Source of the DNA: an uncultured Blautia sp.
GTDB taxonomy: Bacteria > Bacillota > Clostridia > Lachnospirales > Lachnospiraceae
Reading direction: 5' to 3'
Length of the DNA: 34,758 bases
Assembly: GCA_948436455.1 (NCBI GenBank)
Contig: CAOJIB010000010.1
Span: 1-34,758, forward strand
Each line of letters begins with the position of its first letter. Position 1 is the first letter of the stretch. The position numbers were made by a program, and so were the translations under genes. Below the pieces are notes generated by a model that was not told where the DNA came from, did not search any database, and worked only from the letters and a program-made list of their open reading frames with translations. Positions 34,151-34,758 of this stretch are shown here, in pieces.

Positions 34151-34179
34151 ATTATACCAACAGGCGCATAGACAGTCAA
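34151..34179 (-). promoter_or_regulatory. Sigma-A promoter of the amylase-glgB operon
   Basis: On the minus strand TTGACT (34179-34174), a 17-base spacer and a perfect TATAAT (34156-34151). It implies a leader of about 265 bases before the amylase start. Confidence 0.88.
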
Positions 34180-34218
34180 ATAAAAATCACAAATTGAATC
34201 ATCCACCGAAAATCACCG

Positions 34219-34758
34219 CTAAAACGACCGCCCGGCAACCAGCTCGCACGCCACATGATTTTCCCCAGTAACCCTCTGCGGCCGGGCTTTTACAAGGCTC
34301 CCGGCGCGCATCCCTTCCATAAAAGGCACCGATGCCCGGATATATTCCCTGGTATAACCCGCCATCTGACTTTTTCCGTCCACAGACATCTCTTTTTCCT
34401 CCAGCAGGACTTCCACCTCCCGTCCCAAAAAAGACGTCAGATATTCCTTAGTATGGGCTTCTCCCAGCGCGAGCATTTCCCGACTTCGTTTAGTCTTGAC
34501 CGCCTCTGAGATCTGCGCCGGCATAGCCGCCGCCCTCGTCCCCTGCCGCCGGGAATATTTGAAGATGTGTGTTTCATAAAAACGCATCTCCTGTACAAAG
34601 GCGTACGAAGCGGCAAATTCCTCCTTAGTTTCTCCGGGAAAGCCGACGATCACATCTGTCGTCAGCGCCGGCGCTTCGAAATATTGCCGCAGAAGCGCGC
34701 ATCTTTCTCTGTACATTTGGCTGGTATAGCGCCGGTTCATCCGCCGCAGCGTTTCATC
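34219..34758 (-). CDS. mtaB: MiaB/MtaB-type tRNA methylthiotransferase, C-terminal part
   Basis: The frame is open to the right edge, so only about the last 179 residues are seen. The visible part is the end of the radical-SAM barrel (LRRMNRRYT, DVIVGFPGETKEEF, THIFKYSRRQGTRAA) and a C-terminal TRAM-like RNA-binding region (EVLLEEKE ... GYTREYIRASVP ... ARPQRV). This fits the MtaB branch, which makes 2-methylthio-t6A in tRNA. The radical-SAM Cys cluster lies outside the window, so MiaB or RimO relatives are not fully excluded, but the order of motifs favours MtaB. Confidence 0.85.
   Translation of the reverse strand, partial: DETLRRMNRRYTSQMYRERCALLRQYFEAPALTTDVIVGFPGETKEEFAASYAFVQEMRFYETHIFKYSRRQGTRAAAMPAQISEAVKTKRSREMLALGEAHTKEYLTSFLGREVEVLLEEKEMSVDGKSQMAGYTREYIRASVPFMEGMRAGSLVKARPQRVTGENHVACELVAGRSF

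Noticed and set aside
34036..34152. Long-range stem between ATAGCAATT (34043-34051) and AATTGCTAT (34144-34152) as a riboswitch P1 helix
   Set aside because: The second arm overlaps the -10 box and predicted transcription start, so most of it would not be in the RNA.

Overview
The window reads as a chromosomal segment of a Gram-positive anaerobe of class Clostridia, most likely a Lachnospiraceae-type genome with fairly high GC. Supporting signs are strong GGAGG-type ribosome sites, near-consensus sigma-A promoters with 17-base spacers, U-tailed terminators, an ftsE-ftsX-ctp cluster, a YtrA-type GntR/ABC operon, and a type II fatty acid synthesis block. No rRNA, tRNA, CRISPR array, phage or insertion sequence was seen. 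The genus is not determined.

Layout. (1) 1-1671, plus strand: the C-terminal part of a MATE transporter and a small helical protein. (2) 1920-3853, plus: a GntR regulator, an ABC ATPase and an ABC-2 permease, overlapping by 4 bases at each junction, behind a promoter that lies inside a perfect 17-base inverted repeat. (3) 3916-4458, minus: an ECF transporter S component with a structured leader. (4) 4688-11948, minus: acpP, then fabD-fabG-fabF-accB-fabZ-accC and a fused accD-accA. fabH and an enoyl-ACP reductase are missing from the locus. A FabT-like palindrome and a terminator separate acpP from fabD. (5) 12374-14660, plus: a YitT membrane protein and a CdaR/PucR-type regulator. (6) 14983-17933, plus: ftsE-ftsX and an S41 C-terminal processing protease. 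(7) 18026-20826, plus: a DegV lipid-binding protein, a PurO-type IMP cyclohydrolase and a free-standing AICAR transformylase. The last two replace the usual bifunctional PurH.

(8) 20950-29592, minus: an eight-gene amino-sugar or amino-polyol operon. In transcription order it encodes an Fe-ADH/G1PDH-like dehydrogenase, a solute-binding lipoprotein, two sugar ABC permeases, NagB, a class III aminotransferase, a ROK repressor and a ROK kinase. The solute-binding protein gene carries a one-base frameshift. An AT-rich palindrome sits just downstream of the operon promoter and is a good candidate ROK operator. (9) 29925-30545, plus: a Cys-rich DUF1847 protein. (10) 30628-33880, minus: a GH13 amylase-like hydrolase and the glycogen branching enzyme GlgB, behind a roughly 265-base leader with several hairpins. 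(11) 34219-34758, minus: the C-terminal part of a MiaB/MtaB-type tRNA methylthiotransferase, cut by the window edge.

The least explained features are a 37-base hairpin element shared, without gaps and at 28 of 37 positions, by the acpP and amylase leaders, with a diverged relative at the accDA terminator, and the amino-sugar operon, whose pairing of dehydrogenase, aminotransferase and deaminase does not match a standard GlcNAc pathway.
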